Assembly: GCA_035764005.1 (NCBI GenBank) | Contig: DASTZZ010000095.1 | Span: forward strand, 1-64,000 | Length of the DNA: 64,000 nucleotides | Direction of reading: 5' to 3' | DNA from: Terriglobales bacterium | GTDB lineage: Bacteria > Acidobacteriota > Terriglobia > Terriglobales > Acidobacteriaceae | In this document: positions 18,607 to 26,990 of the stretch, piece by piece | Layout: each line of letters begins with the position of its first letter | Numbering within the stretch: position 1 is the first letter of the stretch | Notes under the pieces: model-generated | What the model saw: only the letters and a program-made list of their open reading frames with translations | The model's database searches: none | What the model was told of the DNA's origin: nothing | Position numbers and translations under genes: made by a program

Positions 18607-19470
18607 TCAGTTTCCTCCGCCGAGCGCGAAGTCAAAAAGTTTGTGATACCACTGACGCTCCACCACACGCAGAAGCAGGCAGGTGATGTTGTCGTCTCCA
18701 CCTTGATCTTTGGCTGCCTGGATGAGATGTTCGCACGCTTCGTCGAGCGAGCGTGAGTCTTCAATGATTGCCTTCAATGATTCCGGCCTTACCAATTTGG
18801 TAAGCCCATCGGTCGCGAGTAGATAAACGTCGTCCTGCAGAGCCAGCAGGTCTTGCACTTCGGGCTCCAGGTTCGGCTCGGAACCGAGCGCGCGAATGAT
18901 GATGTTTTGCAGCTCGGACCGCTCCGCCTGTTCGGCGCTCATCATGCCGCGTCGCACCTGCTCGGCAACCAGCGAATGATCTTGCGTGAGTTGCTCGATT
19001 GCGCCATTGCGCACGCGGTACACGCGGCTGTCTCCGGCATGCGCGAGCGTCAGCAGGCCATCGTCATGAAAGAAAGCTGCGACGATGGTCGTGCCCATAC
19101 CTTGCTGCAGGTCGTTCTTCTGTCCGGCGTCGAAGACGGCTGTATTCGCTTGTTGGATGGCGGTCCAGAGATGACGTCCGGCGGGGGAAAGATCTTCGGG
19201 GAGGCCATCGACGTCGGCGTAGCTGCCGTTCTGTTTCGAATTGCGGAAGTATTCGAGCACGAGGTCGACGCCCATTTTGCTGGCAACTTCACCAGCTTGG
19301 GCTCCGCCCATGCCATCGCAGACCACATAGATGCCGAGGCTCTGGTCCCAACCGAGGTTGTCTTCGTTGTTGGTGCGCACGCAGCCTACGTCGGTCCTGC
19401 CGGCGGATTCGAGCATGAGGTGCATGCGTTGAACAGAGTACTCCCTTGGCATCTTGAGAGCTTTGTCCAC
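18607..19470 (-). CDS. PP2C-family Ser/Thr protein phosphatase
   Basis: Metal-dependent phosphatase (287 aa from a GTG start; ATGs at 19452 and 19425 are alternatives). PP2C motifs in order: GRTDVGCVRTNNEDNLGWD, VVCDGMGGAQAGEVAS (metal-binding DGMGG), GMGTTIVAAFF, LAHAGDSRVYRVR, LLATDGLTKLV and GGDDNITCLLLRV. This is the Stp/PrpC branch that reverses Hanks-type kinase phosphorylation. Coupled with an FHA protein that would read phosphothreonine. The kinase must lie elsewhere. Confidence 0.94.
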   Translation of the reverse strand: MDKALKMPREYSVQRMHLMLESAGRTDVGCVRTNNEDNLGWDQSLGIYVVCDGMGGAQAGEVASKMGVDLVLEYFRNSKQNGSYADVDGLPEDLSPAGRHLWTAIQQANTAVFDAGQKNDLQQGMGTTIVAAFFHDDGLLTLAHAGDSRVYRVRNGAIEQLTQDHSLVAEQVRRGMMSAEQAERSELQNIIIRALGSEPNLEPEVQDLLALQDDVYLLATDGLTKLVRPESLKAIIEDSRSLDEACEHLIQAAKDQGGDDNITCLLLRVVERQWYHKLFDFALGGGN

Positions 19471-19989
19471 ATGACTCTACCCGCAGAATCGCCGCATTGG
19501 AAGTGTTTGGGGCGATACCAAAGATTCAAAAGTGACTAAGGTTACTTGAAAGGTCCGGACAGGAATTTTCGGATTGCAGGTTCGACGCTTGGTCGCGGCT
19601 TTGTACCCAGCAAAATCAACGTCAACAGCAAACGCAAGGTCCTTCGCCCAAAGGCGGGGCTCAGGATGACACGGGTATGAGGACGCTACCGTCTTGGTTG
19701 ATACCGCGAGCAACGTGGAACGGTCAGTGCTGCAGGCGAGTTTAGGACGTGAGCTTTTTCACCAGCGCGATCACGAAATCGGGAAATCACGAAATCGGGA
19801 AATCACGGAATACCCACCGCGTCGAATGGCCGCTGCGGCATCTCAGAAAGCTGCGCCGCCGATTCGGATCTGCACCTTTCAGTGCTCGCGAAACCGCGTA
19901 TCTGCACTTGCGCTCTCGTAAGGAAATTCTCACATTTGCGAGCCTCCAACTTCACGTCTTAGAATCGACTGTTTTCTGTGGAGCACTCT
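19471..19989. other. Intergenic region with a 16-bp tandem repeat; no gene
   Basis: 519 bp between divergent PP2C and rhodanese genes, so it carries both promoters. A 16-bp unit CACGAAATCGGGAAAT is repeated about 2.3 times at 19772-19807; the same CGAAATC module recurs near aspS and upstream of proC. A CTTCGCCC...GGCTCAGGATGACA stretch near 19630-19670 looks like decayed repeat DNA. No open frame with support. Confidence 0.6.
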
Positions 19990-20334
19990 ATGCCGATGCC
20001 GGAATTCAATCAGCTTTGTAACGAAGCGAAACGGGAGATTCAGGAAATCGATGTCGAAGCGCTTAAGACCATGCAGAAGCGTGGAGACAACTTTGAGTTG
20101 ATTGATGTCCGCGAGCCCGATGAAGCTCAACGCGGCATGATTCCTGGCGCAAAGCACATATCACGCGGCGTGCTCGAGCGAGACATCGACAAAGTCACAA
20201 CCGACAAGAACCAAAAGATCGTTCTTTATTGCGGCGGCGGAAGCCGGTCGGCTCTCTCCGCCTGGATGCTGAAGAAGATGGGATTCAACAACGTGTATTC
20301 GCTGATCGGCGGCTGGTCAGCGTGGAATAAGTAG
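19990..20334 (+). CDS. Single-domain rhodanese
   Basis: A 114-residue rhodanese fold: FELIDVREPDEAQRGMIPGAKHISRG, and the active-site loop LYCGGGSRSALSAW with catalytic Cys near position 81. The CxxxxR loop is of the sulfurtransferase type. No signal peptide. The ATG at MPMPEF is preferred because GTGGAG sits 6 bases before it; an ATG four codons earlier lacks this. Probably a sulfur-carrier or thiosulfate sulfurtransferase. Followed by a long inverted repeat, then the UPF0173 gene. Confidence 0.92.
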   Translation: MPMPEFNQLCNEAKREIQEIDVEALKTMQKRGDNFELIDVREPDEAQRGMIPGAKHISRGVLERDIDKVTTDKNQKIVLYCGGGSRSALSAWMLKKMGFNNVYSLIGGWSAWNK

Positions 20335-20335
20335 G

Positions 20336-20480
20336 CTACTGGCTCCTGGCTATTGGCTCTTCACATACGCTGCCGAGAATTTGGAACGTTTTTCCAAACA
20401 GCGAAAAAATCCCAGAGTTTGTGAAGAAGAACGGGCAAGCTTGGTGCACCTGTGAGAGCCAGTGGCCAGAAGCCAGAAGC
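20336..20480. repeat. Long inverted repeat (CTGGCTCCTGGCT-type arms)
   Basis: Arms of about 24 bp: CTACTGGCTCCTGGCTATTG plus GCTC on the left, mirrored with a few mismatches by GAGCCAGTGGCCAGAAGCCA plus GAAG on the right, around ~95 bp. Each arm is built of repeated TGGCT/TGGCC units. It lies directly after the rhodanese stop and could act as a 3' structure or be a repeat-element insertion. Confidence 0.65.
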
Positions 20481-20497
20481 GTGTTTAGGAGTTCACC

Positions 20498-21208
20498 TTG
20501 ATCGATCTCAAAGGGCACAAACTTACCTGGCTCGGACATGCGACGTTCCATATTGAAACTCCTTCAGGGAAGTCGATCCTGATTGACCCATGGGTGATGA
20601 ACAATCCCGCTTGTCCGGACAACAAGAAGAGTTTCAAGAAGATCGATGTGATGCTCTGCACGCATGGGCATGGCGACCACATCGGCGACGCCGTTGAGCT
20701 TGCCAAGAAACACAATCCGAAGATCACGGGCGTTTACGAGCTCTGCTTGTGGCTGCAAAAGAAGGGCGCCAAGCAAATCCAACCAATGAATAAAGGTGGG
20801 TCGCAGACCATCGAAGGCGTGCGCGTGACCATGGTTCATGCCGACCACTCCTGCGGAATTGAAGATGAAGGCCAGATCATTTACGGCGGTGAAGCCTGCG
20901 GGTATGTGATCGAACTGGAAGGCGGAGTGAAGATCTATCACGCCGGCGATACCAACGTTTTTTGGGATATGCAAATCATTCGCGAGCTTTATGCTCCCGA
21001 AGTGGTCATGCTACCCATCGGCGATCTGTTCACGATGTCACCGCGCGAGGCGGCGTACGCCTGCAAGCTGCTGAAGCCAAAATTCGTGATCCCTATGCAT
21101 TTTGATACCTTCCCACTGCTTACGGGACGGCCGCCGCAACTGGCAAAGCTGCTTGAGGGAGGCGGCGCTCAGGTGGTCGCGATGCAACATGGAGAGACGC
21201 TGCGCTAA
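20498..21208 (+). CDS. UPF0173-type metallo-beta-lactamase-fold hydrolase
   Basis: A 236-residue metal-dependent hydrolase. Metal motif CTHGHGDHIGD (His56, His58, Asp60, His61), then a later VHADHS, YHAGDTNVFWDM and a C-terminal IPMHFDTFP supply the remaining ligands. This pattern (start WLGHATFHIET) is the UPF0173/YtkL family, with no confirmed substrate. It starts at TTG with AGGAG 6 bases upstream. Two other TTG-start genes here (recR, aspS) share the CACCTTG context. Confidence 0.92.
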   Translation: MIDLKGHKLTWLGHATFHIETPSGKSILIDPWVMNNPACPDNKKSFKKIDVMLCTHGHGDHIGDAVELAKKHNPKITGVYELCLWLQKKGAKQIQPMNKGGSQTIEGVRVTMVHADHSCGIEDEGQIIYGGEACGYVIELEGGVKIYHAGDTNVFWDMQIIRELYAPEVVMLPIGDLFTMSPREAAYACKLLKPKFVIPMHFDTFPLLTGRPPQLAKLLEGGGAQVVAMQHGETLR

Positions 21209-21712
21209 CAGTCATCCAGGAGGCGCAATCGCGTCCGGCGAGCCGCTGGAGTGAGCGGTGGCGCACAGTCACAATTTGTGACAAAAAATCCCTGGTCGTT
21301 CCCTGTTCGCTTGCGGCACTCTCGCCGATTGTCTTTGCAACTCTGCTAATTTCAATGGAGTAGGGAGAAATTCCTTACAATCGCTGTTAATTCGCTGGCC
21401 CGCGAGCAAATTTGCGGATTTTGGGCAGAATTCTTCAATTTTGAGCCCGCGATTTTCGCATTCGCTGTTAAATTCGCTGTTCCTATCGATCCATGCTTCT
21501 CGTGCCGGGAGCTTCTGGCTGGTGGCGGCGAGAGTAATGTGGAATGAATTACCATTCATGGCCTCTTGCGAGGCAGGAACTCCTATGATCTGTCGGTGTC
21601 AAAATGGATGTGGGAGCGGTGTGCCTTTTTGCTGGACGAAAGATGATGAACGAGCTGTGACTTGCATCTAATCAGTAAAGAGTCCTAACAGTGTTTTCGC
21701 GGAATTCGCCGC
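21209..21712. other. Intergenic region with palindrome and short direct repeats; no gene
   Basis: 504 bp with no supported gene. GTCACAATTTGTGAC at 21268-21282 is a 15-bp palindrome (7-bp arms, single central base), 60 bp after the hydrolase stop and followed by AAAAAA: it could be an operator or a minus-strand terminator hairpin. The unit ATTCGCTGTTA recurs in two clusters (about 21379-21397 and 21459-21482). Confidence 0.5.
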
Positions 21713-21741
21713 TTGCTATGTGGATGGTGCATTTTTATAAT
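21713..21741 (+). promoter_or_regulatory. Sigma-70-like promoter of the Gln-rich secreted protein gene
   Basis: -35 TTGCTA (4/6 of consensus), a 17-bp spacer and a perfect -10 TATAAT. Transcription would begin near 21748, leaving a leader of about 175 nt before the ATG. No known riboswitch was recognised in it. Confidence 0.6.
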
Positions 21742-21924
21742 CAGCGTTTTCTCGTCGTAAGCGGTATTCCACTGGAGCTCTCATCTCGCTGAGCGGTAAT
21801 GCGAGGGAGAGTTCGGGCGGGATTTTCGCTGTGCCGGTTGTGCCCGTGTTTCACAAATCTAGTGCCGAGTGACGCGGATCCGCAGAAGGTGCTCCTGCCA
21901 GGACCGCGAATTAAGGAGCTTCGA

Positions 21925-23505
21925 ATGAAGAAGTTGCTCTTGATGTCCTTGTTGGCATTTGCCGCATATGGCTTCGCCCAGGAGGCGCAGGGTACTGCAC
22001 CCGCGCAGACCACACCCGGACAGCAGCCCACAGCCGGTCAACAAACCACAACAGGCAGTCAGCAGACCACAGGCGGTCAGCCGGCCGCGCAGCCGCAGCA
22101 GAAAACGATCAAAGATCCTGCTGAGTACAACGCGTACATGAGCGCGATCAGCGCGCAGGATCCGAACGCGAAGGCGCAGGCGCTGGAAGCTTTTCTCCAA
22201 CAGTATCCGAATACGGTTGTGAAGCAAGAGACACTGGAGCAGTTGATGGCTGCGTATCAAGCGGCCAACAACGGCCCGAAGATGACCGACGCAGCGAATC
22301 GTCTGCTGCAGGTCGATCCGAACAATATCCGCGCGCTTGCATTATTAACGTTTGTGACACGGTCACAAGCTGCTCAATCGAACCCTCAGACAGCGCCTCA
22401 GGTTTACGCTCAGGCGGCCCAGTATGCGCAGCGCGGACTCCAGGCTGCAGAAACTATGCCGCGTCCGGCTGGTGTCTCCGATGCCGATTACAAGAAGCTG
22501 CAGGATGGAGTGAAAGTAATCTTTAACGGCGCGATTGGCATGGATGCCTTGCAGCGCAAGGATTACGCTACCGCCCAGAAGGCGCTTGCAGCCGCTGTTG
22601 CGGTTCCCGAAGATGCGAATAACCTGCAGGATGTTTATCCGCTCGCTACTGCTTATCTGCAGGCCAATCCTCCCGACTACATCAACGGGTTGTTCTATGC
22701 AGCGCGCGCTGTAGATCTTTCGGCCAACAATGCGGCCGCGCAGCAGCAGATCAACAAATTCGCGCAGTACTACTACAAGAAGTATCACGGCAGCACCGAC
22801 GGATGGGATCAGGTGCTGCAGGCCGCACAGAACTCTCCTGCTCCTCCGGCGGGATTCACCATTACACCTGCTCCGCCTCCGCCCACCCCGTGCGAGTTTG
22901 CCGACACGATCATGAAGCAGAATCCTGACGTCTCGCAGATGGCATACGGCGACTGGCTCTTCGTGCTCGGCTCCGGGAATCAGAAGGATGCGGATGCTGT
23001 TTGGGCGTTCCTGAACGGGAAGGGAATTCCAGTGAGCAGTCCGGAGCATCCGGCGAAGGTGATCAGCGCGACTGCGGATGAACTTCAGCTTGCCACGACC
23101 GATGATGACATCCAGGAAGGCAAGGCAGACGTCACGCTCAAGCTGACCAAGCCGCTACCTGCTTCACAGGTTCCGCAAGCGGGAGCGATGCTAAGCGGAC
23201 GTTGGGTGGGCAAGGCAACCAGCTACACTCCTTTGCCTCCACCGCAACCTGCGCAAAACGCTGCCGCCGGGCAACAGCAACAGCCTGCTGCCGCAGGACA
23301 ACAGCAACAACCCGGTGCCGCCGGACAACAACAGCAACCTGCGGCCCCTGGAGCGAACGCACAGCAGCCGCAGCCCGCAGGCTGTTTGCCCAACACTGGG
23401 GGGGGCGTGATGTTGACGCTCACAGAAGGAGCAAAGCAAGAACCTCCAAAGAAAGCTCCGCCACGCCGTAGCACTACTCGCAGGCGCTCAACAACGCATC
23501 ACTGA
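21925..23505 (+). CDS. Secreted TPR-like protein with Gln/Pro-rich low-complexity segments
   Basis: A 526-residue exported protein. The ATG with AAGGAG 6 bases upstream gives a clean signal peptide (MKKLLLMSLLAFAAYGFAQ). A Thr/Gln/Gly-rich stretch follows (~21-60), then helical TPR-like repeats (~65-330). A C-terminal domain (~330-450) includes PASQVPQAGAMLSGRWVGKA. A Gln/Ala/Pro-rich repeat follows (units like AAGQQQQPA repeated three times, ~455-500), then a basic Arg/Thr-rich tail ending RRRSTTHH. Not recognised as a named family; architecture suggests a periplasmic or surface scaffold. Its own promoter and terminator are visible. Confidence 0.8.
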   Translation: MKKLLLMSLLAFAAYGFAQEAQGTAPAQTTPGQQPTAGQQTTTGSQQTTGGQPAAQPQQKTIKDPAEYNAYMSAISAQDPNAKAQALEAFLQQYPNTVVKQETLEQLMAAYQAANNGPKMTDAANRLLQVDPNNIRALALLTFVTRSQAAQSNPQTAPQVYAQAAQYAQRGLQAAETMPRPAGVSDADYKKLQDGVKVIFNGAIGMDALQRKDYATAQKALAAAVAVPEDANNLQDVYPLATAYLQANPPDYINGLFYAARAVDLSANNAAAQQQINKFAQYYYKKYHGSTDGWDQVLQAAQNSPAPPAGFTITPAPPPPTPCEFADTIMKQNPDVSQMAYGDWLFVLGSGNQKDADAVWAFLNGKGIPVSSPEHPAKVISATADELQLATTDDDIQEGKADVTLKLTKPLPASQVPQAGAMLSGRWVGKATSYTPLPPPQPAQNAAAGQQQQPAAAGQQQQPGAAGQQQQPAAPGANAQQPQPAGCLPNTGGGVMLTLTEGAKQEPPKKAPPRRSTTRRRSTTHH

Positions 23506-23524
23506 AGTGCAAGTCCAAACGACG

Positions 23525-23555
23525 AAGGCAGCCATTGTTGGCTGCCTTTGTTGCT
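23525..23555 (+). terminator. Rho-independent terminator
   Basis: A perfect 9-bp stem AAGGCAGCC/GGCTGCCTT with an ATTGTT loop, followed by TGTTGCTT, 20 bp after the stop of the Gln-rich protein gene. Good stem, moderate T-tract. Confidence 0.75.
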
Positions 23556-23621
23556 TATGGCGTTTGCTTGCCCTTGTTTTTAGCAAACTGAGGAGTACTT
23601 GCAGCAATCCAACCTAAAGTC

Positions 23622-26600
23622 ATGCAAAAGCTAGTGGCGTTGACTCCGGCTGCTCACAATCCCTCAATTCTTCCACCCAGCTCCCACGATCCGTCCAAGC
23701 ACAAGCGCTTCGCTGAAGCCCACGAGCTCGAAAAAGCCCTCAAGGAGATCGTCAAAGGCGAGGTCAGATTCGGCGACGGCGATCGCGCGCTATATGCGAC
23801 CGACGGATCGAATTATCGCCAGGTCCCGATCGGCGTGGTCGTCCCCCGCGATGTGGAGGATGCGATTGCCACGATGCGTCTGTGCCGGATGTATGGAGCT
23901 CCGGTACTCTCGCGCGGCGGGGGGACCAGCCTTTGTGGCCAATGCTGCAACTTCGCCGTGATTCTCGATTTTTCCAAGTACTGCAACCAGCTTCTCGAGT
24001 TGAATCATCGTGAGAAATATGCGCGCGTGCAGCCTGGCATTGTGCTTGACACGCTGCGCAAAGCTGCAGAGCACTTCCATCTCACGTTTGGTCCGGATCC
24101 AGCAACTCACAACCATTGCACGCTCGGGGGAATGATCGGCAACAACTCCTGCGGTGTGCATGCTCTCATGGCGGGCAAGACGGAAGAGAACGTCTACGAG
24201 CTGGACATCCTCACCTATGACGGTCTTCATATGAAGGTCGGTGAGACCAGTGAGGCCGAACTCGAGCACATCATTCGGGAAGGCGGAAGGCGTGGAGAAA
24301 TCTATTCCAAGCTCAAGGCCCTGCGTGACAAGTATGCGAACCTGATTCGCGAGCGCTATCCCAACATTCCTCGACGCGTCTCCGGCTACAACCTCAACGA
24401 GCTTCTGCCGGAGAACCACTTCAACGTTGCGCGTGCGCTGGTCGGCTCCGAGGCTACGTGCGTGATGGTCCTGGAGGCGAAGCTGCGGCTGGTGTATTCG
24501 CCGCCTGCTCGCACGCTCGTCGTTCTCGGCTATGACGATGTTTATGCGGCGGGTGATCACGTTCCGGAAGTGCTTACATTCAAGCCAATCGGTCTGGAGG
24601 GAATCGATAACCGTCTTGTCGGCTACATGAAGAAGAAGGGACTTCATGTCGAAGACCTGGCGTTGCTCCCCGACGGCAAAGGCTTCCTGCTGGTGGAATT
24701 CGGCGGTGAGAACAAGGAAGAGTCCGACATGAAGGCGCGCGCAATGATGGCCCGCCTCAAAGCCGGAGCTAACGCTCCCAAGATGAAGCTCTACGACGAC
24801 AAGAAGCAGGAGAAGCTCGTCTGGGAGATTCGCGAGTCCGGGCTCGGCGCCACGGCCTTTGTTCCCGGAGAGCCTGTGACGTGGGAAGGCTGGGAAGATT
24901 CAGCCGTTCCGCCCGACAAAGTAGGACATTACCTGCGCGACCTCCGCAAATTGCTGGAGAAGCACGGCTACAACTGCTCCCTGTACGGACATTTCGGGCA
25001 AGGCTGCATCCATACGCGCATCGATTTCGATTTCCGTACAGTGGAAGGCATTCGCAACTATCGCGCCTTCATCAGCGAAGCCGCCGATCTGGTGGTTAGT
25101 TATGGTGGTTCCATTTCGGGAGAGCACGGTGACGGACAATCCAAGGCAGAGATGTTGCCCAAGATGTTCGGTCCCGAACTGGTGCAGGCATTTCAGGAGT
25201 TCAAGGCAATTTGGGATCCGCAGAACAAGATGAATCCCAATAAGGTCGTCGATCCATTCCCCATCGACGAGAACCTGCGCCTCGGCGCCGACTTCGCCCC
25301 CTGGCAGCCGGAGACTCATTTCAAGTTTCCCGAGGACGAAGGCCGTTTCTGGCATGCGACCATGCGCTGCGTCGGCGTAGGCAAATGCCGGCGTAAAGAA
25401 GAAGGCGTGATGTGCCCGAGCTACATGGTCACGCTCGAAGAGAAGCACTCCACCCGCGGTCGTGCGCACATGCTCTTTGAGATGCTTCAGGGAGAGGAAC
25501 TGAAATCAGGTTGGCAGGACGAGAGCGTCAAGGAAGCGCTCGACCTCTGCTTGAGCTGTAAGGGATGTAAAGGCGAGTGTCCGGTGAACGTCGACATTCC
25601 GACGTATAAAGCCGAATTCATGTCGCACTACTACGAGAAGCACAAGCGTCCCATTTCGGCATTTGCTTTTGGATACATTGATCGCTGGGCCGCATTGGCG
25701 TCGATTGCTCCGGAGTTCGCCAATTTCTTCAGCCAAACGCCTGGTTTTAGCGATCTGATGAAAGCAGTGCTCAAGATACCGAGCCAGCGGCAGATTCCAC
25801 CGTTTGCTCCCCAAAGCTTTCGCCAATGGTTCAATGGACGCAAGACGGATCGCTCCCCCGGTCCGCAGGTGATCTTATGGACGGACACCTTCAACAACTA
25901 TTTCCACGCCCACACAGCGAAAGCTGCGGTTGAAGTGCTCGAATATATGGGATGGCGCGTGCGCATTCCGCGTGAGAACCTCTGCTGTGGACGTCCTCTC
26001 TATGACTTCGGCATGCTCGATGAGGCCAAGGTCTACCTGAAGCGCATTTTGCGAAGCCTTGAACGGGATATACAGGCCGGATTTCCCATTCTGGTCCTGG
26101 AGCCGAGCTGCGCTTCCGTGTTCAAAGAAGAACTCAAGAACCTCCTGCCCGATGAGCATCTGAGCGAGAAACTCTCCGGACAGGTGATGCTCTTGAGCGA
26201 GTTCATTCAGAAGAAGGCGAGCGAGTTCGAGTTTCCGCAGTTGAAGCGAAAAGCCATTACTCAGAACCATTGCCATCACAAGGCCATCTTTAAGACTGAA
26301 GCCGAGGAGCAGGTGTTCAAACGCATCGGGCTCGACGCCAAAGTCCTGGATTCCGGCTGCTGCGGCATGGCAGGTCCCTTTGGCTTTGAAGAGCAGAAGT
26401 ACGAGGTGTCACAGGCGTGCGGAGAGCGAGTTTTGCTCCCTGCGGTTCGCGAAGCTGCCGAGGACGAGCTGATCCTCGCCGACGGTTTTAGCTGCCGCGA
26501 GCAGATTCGGCAGAACACAGATCGCTATCCGCTCCATTTAGCGGATGTCTTGAATGCTGCCATCAAGCAGGACCTTCCTAAATCAGGAAAACCGGAAGCG

Positions 26601-26765
26601 CACATCGTGAAGAGGATCAACTCCGAAGCCGCTATCGGGAAAGTAAAAGCGGGAGCTGCGCTTACAGCACTGCTCGGAACTGCCGCATTCGGGTTGTGGG
26701 CATTCTTCGATCATCGCAATCGCAAAGCCTCGCGCGGAAAAGTGATCGAAATGGGAAGTAGATAA
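23622..26765 (+). CDS. FAD-linked oxidase / Fe-S / CCG dehydrogenase fusion
   Basis: A 1047-residue GlcD-GlpC-like fusion. FAD-binding PCMH domain ~55-270 (PRDVEDAIATMRLC, SRGGGTSLCGQCC, GNNSCGVHAL), FAD-oxidase C-terminal domain ~290-560 (GHFGQGCIHTRIDFDF, SGEHGDGQSK), two ferredoxin-like clusters (CVGVGKCRRKEEGVMCPSY near 582; CLSCKGCKGECPVN near 642), then two CCG modules (LCCGRPLYDFG ~787; SGCCGMAGPFGFE ~912). A predicted TM helix near the C-terminus (ALTALLGTAAFGLWAFFDHR) would tether it to the membrane. Family members oxidise D-lactate, D-2-hydroxyglutarate or glycolate and pass electrons to quinone; the substrate here cannot be fixed. Confidence 0.93.
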   Translation: MQKLVALTPAAHNPSILPPSSHDPSKHKRFAEAHELEKALKEIVKGEVRFGDGDRALYATDGSNYRQVPIGVVVPRDVEDAIATMRLCRMYGAPVLSRGGGTSLCGQCCNFAVILDFSKYCNQLLELNHREKYARVQPGIVLDTLRKAAEHFHLTFGPDPATHNHCTLGGMIGNNSCGVHALMAGKTEENVYELDILTYDGLHMKVGETSEAELEHIIREGGRRGEIYSKLKALRDKYANLIRERYPNIPRRVSGYNLNELLPENHFNVARALVGSEATCVMVLEAKLRLVYSPPARTLVVLGYDDVYAAGDHVPEVLTFKPIGLEGIDNRLVGYMKKKGLHVEDLALLPDGKGFLLVEFGGENKEESDMKARAMMARLKAGANAPKMKLYDDKKQEKLVWEIRESGLGATAFVPGEPVTWEGWEDSAVPPDKVGHYLRDLRKLLEKHGYNCSLYGHFGQGCIHTRIDFDFRTVEGIRNYRAFISEAADLVVSYGGSISGEHGDGQSKAEMLPKMFGPELVQAFQEFKAIWDPQNKMNPNKVVDPFPIDENLRLGADFAPWQPETHFKFPEDEGRFWHATMRCVGVGKCRRKEEGVMCPSYMVTLEEKHSTRGRAHMLFEMLQGEELKSGWQDESVKEALDLCLSCKGCKGECPVNVDIPTYKAEFMSHYYEKHKRPISAFAFGYIDRWAALASIAPEFANFFSQTPGFSDLMKAVLKIPSQRQIPPFAPQSFRQWFNGRKTDRSPGPQVILWTDTFNNYFHAHTAKAAVEVLEYMGWRVRIPRENLCCGRPLYDFGMLDEAKVYLKRILRSLERDIQAGFPILVLEPSCASVFKEELKNLLPDEHLSEKLSGQVMLLSEFIQKKASEFEFPQLKRKAITQNHCHHKAIFKTEAEEQVFKRIGLDAKVLDSGCCGMAGPFGFEEQKYEVSQACGERVLLPAVREAAEDELILADGFSCREQIRQNTDRYPLHLADVLNAAIKQDLPKSGKPEAHIVKRINSEAAIGKVKAGAALTALLGTAAFGLWAFFDHRNRKASRGKVIEMGSR

Positions 26766-26943
26766 TTCTCGCGCCGCCGCGGCGAAAAGGTACGAGTCGC
26801 GTACGGTTTATTTGCGGAACCGGAACCTGCTTTTTCTTCAAACGCAGGAACAGCAGATCCCCCGGAGCGCAACCCAAAATATGCAAGATCCGCAGTTCGT
26901 CGCTTCGCTCGGAGGGATGACAGTGGCGAGAGAGTCTCGTATC

Positions 26944-26977
26944 CCGAAAAACGGTCTACAGCAATCCGAAAAACGGT
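26944..26977. repeat. Two direct repeats CCGAAAAACGGT upstream of an alpha/beta hydrolase gene
   Basis: Identical 12-bp units spaced 22 bp (about two helical turns), the second ending 13 bp before the hydrolase ATG. On the other strand each reads ACCGTTTTTCGG, close to but not exactly the published LytTR-site consensus. Likely an operator; the regulator is unknown. Confidence 0.5.
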
Positions 26978-26990
26978 ATAGAACGGGTAG

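Noticed and set aside
22000-23500. Long open frames opposite the Gln-rich secreted protein
   Set aside because: They are by-products of the biased CAG/GCA/CCT codons; no start signals, and they encode cysteine- or arginine-rich nonsense.
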